DNA from: Nitrospira_E sp052156535
GTDB taxonomy: Bacteria > Nitrospirota > Nitrospiria > Nitrospirales > UBA8639
Direction: 5' to 3'
Length of the DNA stretch: 64,000 nucleotides
Assembly (NCBI RefSeq): GCF_052156535.1
Contig: NZ_JBQKUP010000024.1
Span: forward strand, 45,865 to 109,864
Shown here: piece after piece, positions 47,358 through 56,250 of the stretch
Position numbering within the stretch: the first letter of the stretch is position 1
How the letters are laid out: each line of letters starts with the position of its first letter
The notes under the pieces: generated by a model
Seen by the model: the letters and a program-made list of their open reading frames with translations, nothing else
Databases searched by the model: none
What the model was told of the DNA's origin: nothing
Position numbers and translations under genes: made by a program

Positions 47358-48628
47358 CACCCTTTCTCTGCTGCCGGTTGTTTCATGATATCCAAGGCCG
47401 CATGGCATCCAGCGAGATACCCTGTCGCCCAGGCCCATTGAAAGTTAAACCCGCCGATTCGGCCTTCGCAGTCCAACATTTCTCCAATCACATAGAGCCC
47501 CGGCACGTGCCGGGAGCCCATGGAATGGGCTGATATTTCTTCCAGGGGGACACCCCCAGCCGTGATTTCGGCAAAGTTCCATCCGCGTGATCCGATGACG
47601 GGAAGATCAAGCTTGGTGAGTGTCCCGACCAGATTCCGGCGAGCCTCTTTGGACAAGAGGTTAATCGGAGTGTCAGAAAGCCCAGGTTCTTGGATGCTGG
47701 CCAGCGTGCTAGCTACACGCGTGGGTAACTGCTCGGCTAATAGTGTGGGAACAAGTTTTCGCCCGGGGAGGGTGGCGGCCTGCATGAGCCATTTCTCCAC
47801 ATCCTGGTCCGGGAGGTGTGGGAAGCAATTGAGATGAAGGCGGACAGCTTCTCCTTGCGCGGCTGCGCGAACCCAAACCCGGCTCGCATCCAAGACCACC
47901 GGCCCACTGATGCCGAAATGTGTCCACAGCAAGCTGCCGGTGCGTCGATCGAAGGCTTTTCCCGCAATGGTAGTGGTGAGCGTTACATCATGAGAAATAC
48001 CGGATAGGGTGGCATGGAAAAACGCAGGCTCAAGGAGCAAAGGAACCAAGGCAGGATAGGTGGCGGTGACGGTATGCCCCAACTGTTGGGCCAACTCCCA
48101 ACCTGATCCATCGGATCCGGTTTTGGGGAGAGACCGGCCACCGGTCGCGAGAATGACTCGTTTGGCCCGAAGCGTTCCCTGGGAATGTTGGATCAAGAAT
48201 TTCTCTCCTTTCCTGGTCAGGTCTCGAACGAGGTGGTGAGTCAAAAGAGCAATGCCCAGTGCCTCGCATCGCCTGAGGAGCCCATCAAGGACTGTTCGGG
48301 CTTTGTTGTTCACAGGAAACAATTTGCCCGTGGCTTCGACTTTTAACGGGATCCCTAGAGAGTCAAACCATTGAACGGTGGCCTGTTCGTCGAATCGTCG
48401 AAGGATCCGGTCAATCAGCTTTCTATTCCCGTGGAAGTCGGAAGCGGTGACACGTTGATTGGTGACATTGCAACGTCCACCTCCGGATACCAGGATCTTG
48501 GCTCCGATAGTTTTCGCACTGTCCAGAAGGGCAATAGAGAGATTCGGGTTCGTCTCCGCCGCGAAAATGCCGGCTGCCAGCCCTGCTGCTCCTGCGCCGA
48601 TAATGGCGATGTCGATGTCGGAAGGCAT
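47357..48628 (-). CDS. BaiN/HI0933-type NAD(P)/FAD-dependent oxidoreductase
   Basis: This ~423-residue flavoprotein belongs to the HI0933/YhiN family, to which BaiN is related. The FAD-binding Rossmann motif IAIIGAGAAGLAAGI is at the N-terminus, followed by the family signature ILVSGGGRCNVTNQ and the C-terminal FAD contact GFNFQWAWATGYLAG. The family reaction is mostly unknown; BaiN itself reduces bile acid intermediates in gut bacteria. ATG 48628 is chosen to match the N-terminus of the family; the longer frame enters the upstream methyltransferase gene. Confidence 0.92.
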   Translation of the reverse strand: MPSDIDIAIIGAGAAGLAAGIFAAETNPNLSIALLDSAKTIGAKILVSGGGRCNVTNQRVTASDFHGNRKLIDRILRRFDEQATVQWFDSLGIPLKVEATGKLFPVNNKARTVLDGLLRRCEALGIALLTHHLVRDLTRKGEKFLIQHSQGTLRAKRVILATGGRSLPKTGSDGSGWELAQQLGHTVTATYPALVPLLLEPAFFHATLSGISHDVTLTTTIAGKAFDRRTGSLLWTHFGISGPVVLDASRVWVRAAAQGEAVRLHLNCFPHLPDQDVEKWLMQAATLPGRKLVPTLLAEQLPTRVASTLASIQEPGLSDTPINLLSKEARRNLVGTLTKLDLPVIGSRGWNFAEITAGGVPLEEISAHSMGSRHVPGLYVIGEMLDCEGRIGGFNFQWAWATGYLAGCHAALDIMKQPAAEKG

Positions 48629-48654
48629 AGGCAACGTCTGGAGTGAGTGAGGAT

Positions 48655-49389
48655 CTATCTGTGTTGGGAGTCCGACAGTTTGCGAAATAAGACGACATTC
48701 TTTTGCAAATAGATAATTTCCGATCCCCATCGTGAGCTTAGCCATGCCCAGGTCTCGTGTGAATAAAAGCAGACATGCGTGGGGTCTTTGATGTAATACC
48801 AATCGAGAAATGGTCGATCGGGTGGCGCCAGTTGAGTCATGATTCCCAATATGCCATCGACCTTCAGTCGGGCCCATAACTGGTCCAATTCCAGCCTGGG
48901 ATGGTGAAGATGCTCGGCCACTTCCGTGGCTGTGATGAAATCATAAGTCTGTTCCAGGAGAGCAGGATTGTACGCATAAAAGGGGTCGTAAATCGACAGG
49001 GTATGTCCGGATTCTTGAAGCATGAGAGAGAGGGTTGGACCGGGACCAGAGCCAAAATCCAATCCGGAACTATGAGGTCTCAGGCGATTGTGGAGTGGTT
49101 CGGCTAATTGGTTTAAAAACTTTCGATAGCCCGGGTCGTCAGAATGGTTTTCATGGTGGTCGTAGTGCTCCTTTTCCTCTTCGGGTGATATGTAATAGAC
49201 GGGTGGAACGAAAATGAGCCCACAGTGCCCGCAGGAGAAGTATGACCGGCACCGGTCGTTTCCCACTAATGTGGATGCCGGTTTGAAACACAGTGGGCAG
49301 GCATGAGAAATGGCGATAGGTTCCCCGCGTGAGGATTCAGAATGAACAAGGAGTGTGATGATAGAAGATGGCTCGCCAGGCTTGGTCAT
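48655..49389 (-). CDS. Methyltransferase with N-terminal zinc-ribbon
   Basis: The protein has 244 residues. The N-terminal Cys motifs CPLC (~31) and CGHCGLIF (~53) form a zinc ribbon, followed by a class I methyltransferase core (LDFGSGPGPTLSLML near 100-113, then ATEVAEHLHHP). The ribbon-plus-core layout is that of the SAM-methyltransferases near sugar and natural-product genes, but the substrate cannot be read here. It lies upstream of the flavoprotein and second methyltransferase genes, so the three may form an operon. Confidence 0.87.
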   Translation of the reverse strand: MTKPGEPSSIITLLVHSESSRGEPIAISHACPLCFKPASTLVGNDRCRSYFSCGHCGLIFVPPVYYISPEEEKEHYDHHENHSDDPGYRKFLNQLAEPLHNRLRPHSSGLDFGSGPGPTLSLMLQESGHTLSIYDPFYAYNPALLEQTYDFITATEVAEHLHHPRLELDQLWARLKVDGILGIMTQLAPPDRPFLDWYYIKDPTHVCFYSHETWAWLSSRWGSEIIYLQKNVVLFRKLSDSQHR

Positions 49390-49480
49390 CCGTCTCAGTA
49401 TGAGATTTCTTCATGACAGGTATCCACGTTTGTTTGTGGATTCTGGTAGGAGACGGGTCGGTGAACAGGGCCTGTGACAC

Positions 49481-49834
49481 TTATTGGCTTCTTCCATCGG
49501 CACAGGCGATACAGAGGGGGGCGGTGGGATCCACGTCTAATCGTTTTCTGGAAATTTCTTCCCCACACCTCACACACCAGCCGAATTTGCCGTTTTCAAG
49601 ACGTTGGAGGGCGGATTCGATCCGCTGCAATTGAATGTGTCGACGTTGTTGCGCGGCTTGAGCCATCGCTTGTTGTTGGAGGGCATCCATTCGTGAGACG
49701 CGCCCGACTGCGGTCTGGTCAAGTTCCACTGGTTGGGCTGCTTCCTTCCCGGTGGAGGATACGGCCAATAAATCTCTCTGGAGGGTTAGGAGCGTTGCTC
49801 GAAAATGGTCGTAATCAGGAGGTGGCTGTGTCAT
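49481..49834 (-). CDS. DksA/TraR-type zinc-finger protein
   Basis: This 117-residue protein has an N-terminal coiled coil and a C-terminal DksA/TraR zinc finger: CVRCGEEIS...CIAC, with 17 residues between the Cys pairs. Such proteins bind in the secondary channel of RNA polymerase and modify the response to ppGpp. DksA proper is ~150 residues; this is a shorter relative. The start is ATG 49834; the frame stays open further upstream without support. Confidence 0.9.
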   Translation of the reverse strand: MTQPPPDYDHFRATLLTLQRDLLAVSSTGKEAAQPVELDQTAVGRVSRMDALQQQAMAQAAQQRRHIQLQRIESALQRLENGKFGWCVRCGEEISRKRLDVDPTAPLCIACADGRSQ

Positions 49835-50011
49835 GAGGGCAAAAGAATTAAAGAGGACTACGTGTCTTTTGTCGTATAAAATAGGTACCCGTGAACAAGC
49901 AATGAACAGTCCTGGGTTTGGTCGATGGCCAATCCAATGTACCCCAGCCAGACCGTGAAAGGCCAATGGTCGACAAAGAAAATAAGATCAATAATATAGC
50001 AGGGAGAGCAA

Positions 50012-50650
50012 ATGGAAAAATTATTGAAAGGGTTGATCACGTTTCAGGAAGAGGTGTTTTTAAAAAAGGTAGAGCTTTTTACGGGGTTGTCCGGCCATCA
50101 AAAGCCCAGAGCCGTATTTGTGACCTGCTCAGATTCACGGATCGATCCTACCTTGCTCACCCAAACCGAACCGGGGGATTTGTTTATTATTCGAAATGCG
50201 GGGAATTTAATTCCGACCTATGGTGCGGCCATCGGGGGAAGCACCGCCTCTCTTGAATATGGGATTTCCGTCCTTCAAGTAAAGGATATTATCGTTTGCG
50301 GCCATACGGATTGCGGTGCCATGGCAGCCTTGTTGCATCCGGAAAAACTTCAGGAGCTTCCTGCTGTCAAAGCCTGGCTGCAACATGCCGAGACCACAAC
50401 GCGAATTATGAAAGATCTATACACGCATTTGCAGGGAGAGGAGTTATTTGCGGCTACCATACGGGAAAATGTGTTGGTTCAACTCGATCATCTGAAGACG
50501 CATCCGGCGGTCGCAACGGGATTGCGTCGGGGAAATCTGCGCCTGCATGGATGGGTCTATTCCATCGGGACGGGTGACGTGTGGGTGTATGACTGGGAGA
50601 AAAAAAGTTTCATTGATCCTAGAGAAAAAAGGGGATCAGTGATCGTATGA
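50012..50650 (+). CDS. Beta-class carbonic anhydrase
   Basis: This 212-residue enzyme converts CO2 and bicarbonate. Zinc ligands and the catalytic dyad are visible: Cys39 and Asp41 in TCSDSRIDP, and His98 and Cys101 in CGHTDCGAM. The IRNAGNLIP and GGSTASLEYGI motifs complete the family signature. GGGAGAG precedes the ATG. No carbon-fixation genes are adjacent; the protein has no export signal. Confidence 0.95.
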   Translation: MEKLLKGLITFQEEVFLKKVELFTGLSGHQKPRAVFVTCSDSRIDPTLLTQTEPGDLFIIRNAGNLIPTYGAAIGGSTASLEYGISVLQVKDIIVCGHTDCGAMAALLHPEKLQELPAVKAWLQHAETTTRIMKDLYTHLQGEELFAATIRENVLVQLDHLKTHPAVATGLRRGNLRLHGWVYSIGTGDVWVYDWEKKSFIDPREKRGSVIV

Positions 50651-50686
50651 TATTTTTCAACGAAGACCGTTCGCCTTTCTAATCCC

Positions 50687-51277
50687 CTAAAGTTGGATGC
50701 GTGTCAGGGTGTTTTGATCAGTGTGGTGAAACACCTCAGGGCGTCCCGCAATCAGTAACTGCGTATCTTCCTTATAGCTGAACTTCCAGGTTTCGTGAAT
50801 GGTGACAGATAATTCATATCGCACCGTTTTCGCAGCCTGATCCAGATAGGGATTGGAGATAATGCCATACACACCGTTCCCCGCGTCAGCGGCCATGTGA
50901 AACTCTTTTGCGTCAGGCGCCGAAGTCCCACCTGCATTTACCAGGACGCCTCGAGGGACCATAAAACACCGCATCACCTGTTGGCTGGCTGCATCCCACA
51001 ACCAATACCCTACTTCTTCGTGAAACGGCTGTTCCTGAATCAATGGCCAGGCAACAGTCGAGTAACGGAGACCATAAAGCACTTGCGAGCCATTGACGAC
51101 AGGTCCGATTGGATCAAATTGCAAGCGTTCCCGGAAATGAGTTTCGTGGCTGCCCTCTTTGGCCGGTGCGATATCAATACCGGTATCGCCTTCCCAGGTC
51201 CCGGCTAGAGAAGAGAGTGGGCCCAAGTGGCGAATGATTTCCGCATGTGTAGGGTCGGAATGGTGGGTTCCGGTCAT
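50687..51277 (-). CDS. Nitrobindin-like haem-binding beta-barrel protein
   Basis: This 196-residue protein has the nitrobindin/FABP-like pattern: LAGTWEGDTGI near the N-terminus, a middle HEEVGYWLWD and MRCFMVPRGVLV, and a C-terminal FHHTDQNTLTRIQ segment supplying the likely haem His. Relatives bind haem and isomerise peroxynitrite. It has no signal peptide. A gene with GGAG upstream supports the ATG. It converges with the carbonic anhydrase gene. Confidence 0.82.
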   Translation of the reverse strand: MTGTHHSDPTHAEIIRHLGPLSSLAGTWEGDTGIDIAPAKEGSHETHFRERLQFDPIGPVVNGSQVLYGLRYSTVAWPLIQEQPFHEEVGYWLWDAASQQVMRCFMVPRGVLVNAGGTSAPDAKEFHMAADAGNGVYGIISNPYLDQAAKTVRYELSVTIHETWKFSYKEDTQLLIAGRPEVFHHTDQNTLTRIQL

Positions 51278-51387
51278 CAGGAAAGGCTCCTTTCAGGAAA
51301 GTGTGAGCACAGAGGGTCAAGAGGCGAAGTGACGGGTGATCTGAAGTTCACGACTGTATCAAATCTTGCCTATTGTTTAAACCGTTT

Positions 51388-52080
51388 TTAAGACCACCAT
51401 ATTCGAATTGTTTGCATCCAACGGATACCATGAATGGCGAGGCCTGCGAATTTGGGGACGCTCAGTTGCATGGGTTTTGTTTTCAAGCAGCGTAGGACAT
51501 GGCCTGCGGCTTGATCGGCGGTCATCATCAGGGGTTTCCAGGACGCCTTGGGCAGCTTCGTATCCACAAAGCCAAAGCGGATATTGCTCACATACACGCC
51601 ATGCGATCGGAGTTTGAACCCCATGGAGACTAAATAATGACTGAATCCGGCCTTCGATGCCGTAAAGGCAGGGGAGTCGGCGTTGTAAAAATCATCCGCG
51701 AGACTTGATAGGCCGATGAAGTGTCCCTGTCCTCGCTCAAGCCAGCTGGGGGCGAGGGCAGCCAGGGTCTGAACCATCGACGTGAAATTCACGTCAATGA
51801 CGCGGGCTTCCTGTGAGAGGTCAGGAAGTGTCAATCTCGAACCAATGGCCGCGCAAAATATGCAGGCGTCAAACGGTCCTTCGTCGGCAAGAAGAGATTC
51901 TAGGACCTGCGGATATTCGGGAGCGGTGATATCCTGTACGATATGCCGTGGGCCGTCGGGACCAAGTGGACTGGGACTTCTTGAAAGTCCGACGACATGT
52001 TCGCCGCGGGCAAGAAGGGTGCGGGTCACCGCCGCTCCGATTCCATCAGAATTGCCGATCAGGAGAATCTTCTGTGTCAT
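51388..52080 (-). CDS. Short-chain dehydrogenase/reductase with Tyr-to-Phe change
   Basis: This 230-residue SDR has the cofactor motif IGNSDGIGAAV at the N-terminus (GxxxGxG-like) and the VIDVNFTSMV region. The active site would be the Tyr-x3-Lys pair, but here it reads SPAFTASKAG: Phe replaces the catalytic Tyr while Lys and the preceding Ser are kept. It may therefore be inactive as a dehydrogenase, or the substrate may be handled otherwise. The substrate is unknown. It diverges from the TIR gene. Confidence 0.88.
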   Translation of the reverse strand: MTQKILLIGNSDGIGAAVTRTLLARGEHVVGLSRSPSPLGPDGPRHIVQDITAPEYPQVLESLLADEGPFDACIFCAAIGSRLTLPDLSQEARVIDVNFTSMVQTLAALAPSWLERGQGHFIGLSSLADDFYNADSPAFTASKAGFSHYLVSMGFKLRSHGVYVSNIRFGFVDTKLPKASWKPLMMTADQAAGHVLRCLKTKPMQLSVPKFAGLAIHGIRWMQTIRIWWS

Positions 52081-52234
52081 TCAAAGGCCAACTGAGATGG
52101 TGGGTGAAGCCTCAATCCTGACATGAAAAAGGAAGTAAGTGAAGAGGGAACAATCGGCAAGACCCTGACCTGTACATTGTTGCATGTGTTGGCTAGGATG
52201 GTTCGACAGATCGGCCGCCCCTGCTTACACGAGT

Positions 52235-52735
52235 ATGAAAAAGAACATCACCGTGTTTGTGTCCTATGCCCGCGCCAATCGTGATCTGGCGGCTCGGTTT
52301 TCGAGAAAGTTTAAAGAGCAGGCCGCGCCCTCCAAGCAGTATCACTATACCTTCTGGCGGGATAGCGATATCCTGGTAGGCGAAAAATGGCACGAAGAAA
52401 TTCAACACGCCTTGGGAGAGTGCGATGTGGGATTAGTCCTGATCAGTCCTGCGTTGCTCGGGTCTCAATATATTCAGGATCACGAACTTCCCAAGTTTGT
52501 GAAGAGTGGAGGTCTGGCCGTCATTCCGGTCATGTTGCAACCCATCGATTTGGAACGGCATGATCTGAAAGGTTTACTCCAGACGCAAATCTTTAGGCTG
52601 GATCGCCCGCGTTTCGCCTCTCCGAAAGCCTACGGAGAATGTTCGGGTTCTCATCGTGATCAATTTGCGCTGGAATTGTTTCGGCAGGTCGAAGCCCGTT
52701 TGGATAAAATGAAAAAAAATTATACAGACATGTAG
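52235..52735 (+). CDS. TIR-domain protein
   Basis: This 166-residue protein consists mainly of a TIR domain (VFVSYARANRDLAARF at the start, FWRDSDILVGEKWHEEI, LVLISPALLGSQY, then DHELPKFV with a candidate catalytic Glu). Bacterial TIR proteins often cleave NAD+ in phage defence; some only bind. The start ATG 52235 lacks a Shine-Dalgarno sequence. Its last 57 codons recur in a remnant at 56012-56170. The methylase gene starts 16 bases downstream. Confidence 0.85.
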   Translation: MKKNITVFVSYARANRDLAARFSRKFKEQAAPSKQYHYTFWRDSDILVGEKWHEEIQHALGECDVGLVLISPALLGSQYIQDHELPKFVKSGGLAVIPVMLQPIDLERHDLKGLLQTQIFRLDRPRFASPKAYGECSGSHRDQFALELFRQVEARLDKMKKNYTDM

Positions 52736-52751
52736 GAAATAAATATCATTA

Positions 52752-54962
52752 ATGATTGAAAAAAATTTCGATATATCCCTCGTTGCATCGATGGCCTTGC
52801 GGGAAAAACAAATACAGCAGAACTACAGGCCTATAATCGCTGTTCATAAGTGGTTTGCTCGTCGCCCTGGCACTCTTTTTCGATCCCTGCTCCTATCCGA
52901 ATTTACCAAAGGACCCTTAAGAGAGCGGTATTTTGAAACAAATAACTTAAAAGGCATCAGAGTGGCCGATCCGTTCATGGGAGGAGGCACACCACTGGTC
53001 GAAGCCAATCGGCTTGGTTGTGAAGTCCTTGGGTATGATATTAACCCTATGGCGTATTGGATTGTTCGACAGGAAATTGAGTATTTAGATTTGCATGCTT
53101 ATCACTCTGCAGCTTTCAATCTAACTGCATGGCTTAAAAAGAAAATCGGGGAACTTTACCGAACAAGATGCCTTTTGTGCGGAACAAAGGATGCTCATGT
53201 CAAGTATTTTTTGTGGGTAAAAATACAGGAATGCAAAGAATGCCATAAAGATTTCGACCTATTCTCTGGTTACCTGCTATCGGAAGATCGGCGACATCCA
53301 CTAAACGTTTTTGTTTGTCCTGTATGCGGTGAGCTAAACGAGGCCAAAAACCGGCAAATTCCCGGAAATTGTCATTCATGTGACTCCCGGCTTTCTCTTT
53401 CCGGACCGGCCAAGCGCAATCGCTGTAATTGCCCACATTGCGGAGTAACCAATATTTACCAGACTGCACAATTGGGACCCCCCAGGCATCGCATGTTTGC
53501 TATCGAATACTTTTGCCACCCATGTAAAAGTGCCCGTCGAGGTCGGTTTTTCAAAAAGCCTGACAAGGACGACCTGTCAAAACTTGTGGAAGTTGAAAAT
53601 ATGTGGCGTAGAATCAAACCAACCTTTGTGCCCAAAGATCGGATCCCTCCAGGGGACGAAACAGATAGACTGCATAAATGGGGTTATCAGTTTTATCGAG
53701 AAATGTTTAATCCGCGACAATTACTTGGATTGGAACTTAGCTGTCGAGCTATCGCAGGTCTCAAAGATGAAAGGGTCAGGAACGCTCTGGCAACGAATTT
53801 ATCTGATCTTCTTCGCTATCAAAATATGCTTTGTCGTTATGACACAATGGCACTCAAGTCCTTGGATATTTTTTCTGTTCATGGTTTTCCCGTAGGTCTC
53901 ATACAATGCGAATCCAATCTTCTTGGTATTACCAATGATAGCTCAGGAGCGGTTGTTGGTAGCGGTGGCTGGGTGAACATCATTTCAAAATACTCCAAGG
54001 CAAAAGCCTATTGTGATGAACCATTTGAGATTCAGTTGAAGGGGAGCAGGGAGGTTCAGGTGCCTATTGTTGGGGAGTGGATCGGAGATCAGAAAATTGG
54101 GGCAGGAGAATCTGAAAAACGTCGGGTGAGCTTGAAATGTAAAAGTGGCACTCTTTCTTCCATTTCCGCAAGGTCTTTGGATGCGGTTTTGACAGATCCG
54201 CCTTACTTCGGAAATGTTCAATATGCCGAATTGATGGATTTCTGTTATGTGTGGTTACGTCAACTGTTGGGGGCAACAGAAGATGCTTTCAAAACTCACT
54301 CAACCAGGAATTCTAATGAGCTGACGGGTAATCTGACCCTGGATCGAGGATTGCCTCATTTTACTGAAGGATTGTCTAAGGTATTCATCCGAATGGCTAA
54401 AGCCCTAAAGCTAGGTTCTCCCTTAGCGTTTACCTACCATCACAACACATTAGAAGCCTACTATCCTATAGCTGTTGCCATCTTAGATTCGGGGCTAACT
54501 TGCTCAGCTTCTATACCCTGCCCTGCCGAAATGGGGGCTTCCATACATATCAACGGTACTGGTTCATCCATTATTGATACCGTTTTTGTGTGCCGATCAC
54601 ATGGAAAATTACCGAGTCGCTGGATTGTCAAATCCGCCAAAGGAATTGCTAGTCTTGTTAGCGAAGATATCTCTAAACTTTTAGCCGGGAACGTAACGGC
54701 AACGCGCGGAGATATCCGATGCATAATCTTTGGACATCTCATAAGAATGGCGGTTTGGAATCTTAGAAAGGAATGGGATCGGACAAGACCTGTCAAGGAT
54801 AAACTTTCAGAAATTGCCAGTCAGACGATGAGCCTGGGTGGACTAGAGACTGTTGAAAAATATCTTGGCGATGCTTTTCGAAATGCACAAAAATTTCAAA
54901 ATGCAATAGTACGCGAATCGGATATTGAATATAGGACGCGCCGTAATGAAATTTCCTTTTGA
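52752..54962 (+). CDS. DUF1156-like DNA methylase with zinc-ribbon insert
   Basis: This 736-residue DNA methyltransferase starts with the DUF1156-type N-terminal pattern (VHKWFARRPGTLFRSLLL). The SAM-binding motif is DPFMGGGTPLVEA (~77-89) and the catalytic motif TDPPYFGN (~480), in permuted order. Between them lie four Cys pairs (CLLCG, CKEC, CPVC, CHSC) and further CPHC/CHPC pairs, a zinc-ribbon region. The motif TDPPYF is of the N6-adenine/N4-cytosine type. DUF1156-like methylases occur in phage-defence islands. The gene is visibly more AT-rich than its neighbours, and overlaps the nuclease gene. Confidence 0.88.
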   Translation: MIEKNFDISLVASMALREKQIQQNYRPIIAVHKWFARRPGTLFRSLLLSEFTKGPLRERYFETNNLKGIRVADPFMGGGTPLVEANRLGCEVLGYDINPMAYWIVRQEIEYLDLHAYHSAAFNLTAWLKKKIGELYRTRCLLCGTKDAHVKYFLWVKIQECKECHKDFDLFSGYLLSEDRRHPLNVFVCPVCGELNEAKNRQIPGNCHSCDSRLSLSGPAKRNRCNCPHCGVTNIYQTAQLGPPRHRMFAIEYFCHPCKSARRGRFFKKPDKDDLSKLVEVENMWRRIKPTFVPKDRIPPGDETDRLHKWGYQFYREMFNPRQLLGLELSCRAIAGLKDERVRNALATNLSDLLRYQNMLCRYDTMALKSLDIFSVHGFPVGLIQCESNLLGITNDSSGAVVGSGGWVNIISKYSKAKAYCDEPFEIQLKGSREVQVPIVGEWIGDQKIGAGESEKRRVSLKCKSGTLSSISARSLDAVLTDPPYFGNVQYAELMDFCYVWLRQLLGATEDAFKTHSTRNSNELTGNLTLDRGLPHFTEGLSKVFIRMAKALKLGSPLAFTYHHNTLEAYYPIAVAILDSGLTCSASIPCPAEMGASIHINGTGSSIIDTVFVCRSHGKLPSRWIVKSAKGIASLVSEDISKLLAGNVTATRGDIRCIIFGHLIRMAVWNLRKEWDRTRPVKDKLSEIASQTMSLGGLETVEKYLGDAFRNAQKFQNAIVRESDIEYRTRRNEISF

Positions 54963-55974
54963 AGTTCCATTTGAACAATATCAAGCTAATCCTGAAGAGT
55001 TTGTCTCGGCAGTTTTCTCCTGCCTAGAATCAGAATTTCTTATTATGCCCAAGGGCGAAGGCTTCATTGAATACTCTGTTTTCGAATCTGGATATGAGGC
55101 CTTAAAAAAATCCACAAGTGGTTTTAGCAATATAACACCGACCACAATGCTCAATGCCGCTCTAGATGTGCCAATTGCCATCATTGTAGTTAGGTCCATG
55201 CTTGGCTTTACTCCCCCTGAATGGGCCTATGTCGCCACTCAGAAGACCGGGATAGATGTCAGCCAGGGATTTGTTCGCACGTTAGATCGAAAGATTCGCA
55301 TGACTCCACTTAGACCTCTAGCGAAAGGCGAAGTTACACAAGAACGAATAAAGGCGCTTATAGAAACTGCATGCCAACTTCTTTGCGAAGGTGCGCCAAA
55401 AGTTGAATTCAGCAAAATACACCGATTATTTAAAGCAGATACTCAAACCGGCCCGGATGCCATCAGGACAATGGCAGGTATTGGTGTTCCCTATGCCATG
55501 CTTCTTTATGAACGCTTCCTTGGAAGACCTTTTGCCGGGCACCGAGATTCAGTGTCAGATTTGATCGGTGATAGCATGGAGTCCGCCATAGAGGATGCTT
55601 TAACCAAGGCTAGCATCAGTTACCGAAAAACCAAACGGGCTGAACGCATTCTGGGATTTGACCAAACGCCTGACTTCATTATCCCAAGTGAATTCAACCC
55701 GCAAGTAGTAATTGAAGCTAAGATTACTGAAGACGATGGAACAGCCCGTGACAAAATAACTAGGGTTCAACATCTTGGGCATCTGAGCACAGTGGGGCAA
55801 CCATCTGACCAACCCAAATATGAAGTCATTGCCTGCATTGGTGGTAGAGGTTTCGGAGTGCGAAGGGAGGATATGAAAAAGTTACTTACTGCCACAAAAG
55901 GCAAAGTCTTTACCTTAAAAACTTTGGATAAGCTTGTTGAGTTCAGTCGACTGAAGGAATTCAGGGCAATTTGA
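54946..55974 (+). CDS. Restriction endonuclease-like PD-(D/E)XK protein
   Basis: This 342-residue protein carries a C-terminal PD-(D/E)XK nuclease signature: QTPDFIIPSEF near ~244, then VVIEAKI near ~258, typical of restriction enzymes. The first ~200 residues match no family I recognise. The start is ATG 54946 (MKFPFEV), inside the end of the methylase gene, giving a 17-base overlap that implies coupled translation. Together the two genes look like a type II-like restriction-modification pair. Confidence 0.82.
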   Translation: MKFPFEVPFEQYQANPEEFVSAVFSCLESEFLIMPKGEGFIEYSVFESGYEALKKSTSGFSNITPTTMLNAALDVPIAIIVVRSMLGFTPPEWAYVATQKTGIDVSQGFVRTLDRKIRMTPLRPLAKGEVTQERIKALIETACQLLCEGAPKVEFSKIHRLFKADTQTGPDAIRTMAGIGVPYAMLLYERFLGRPFAGHRDSVSDLIGDSMESAIEDALTKASISYRKTKRAERILGFDQTPDFIIPSEFNPQVVIEAKITEDDGTARDKITRVQHLGHLSTVGQPSDQPKYEVIACIGGRGFGVRREDMKKLLTATKGKVFTLKTLDKLVEFSRLKEFRAI

Positions 55975-56011
55975 GTCCATTTTATTTATTTTGTGCTATT
56001 GCCAGTATCAC

Positions 56012-56170
56012 CTGAAAGGCTTGCAACAGATGCAAAACTTTCGGCTGGATCGCCAGCGTTTTGGCTTGCCTAAAGCCTATGGCGAATGTTCGGGTGCCCA
56101 ACGTGATCAATTCGCCTTGGATTTGTTTCGGCAGGTCGAGGCGGGTTTGGATAAATCTGTAAGTAAATAA
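56012..56170 (+). pseudogene. Remnant of a TIR gene 3' end
   Basis: The 52 codons before TAA 56168-56170 encode LKGLQQMQNFRLDRQRFGLPK and FRQVEAGLDK-type sequence that aligns with the last part of the TIR protein at 52235 (LKGLLQTQIFRLDRPRFASPK, FRQVEARLDK). The frame has no start and its homology begins sharply at CTGAAAGG (56012). It is about 75-80% identical to 52565-52735 by eye. Confidence 0.82.
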
Positions 56171-56250
56171 TTCGCGCGGAGAGTGAGTATTTTTGGCGTG
56201 TCTATAGGAACTAGGGTTCTAATGTTTAATGCAGACCTGGATGAATCCCC

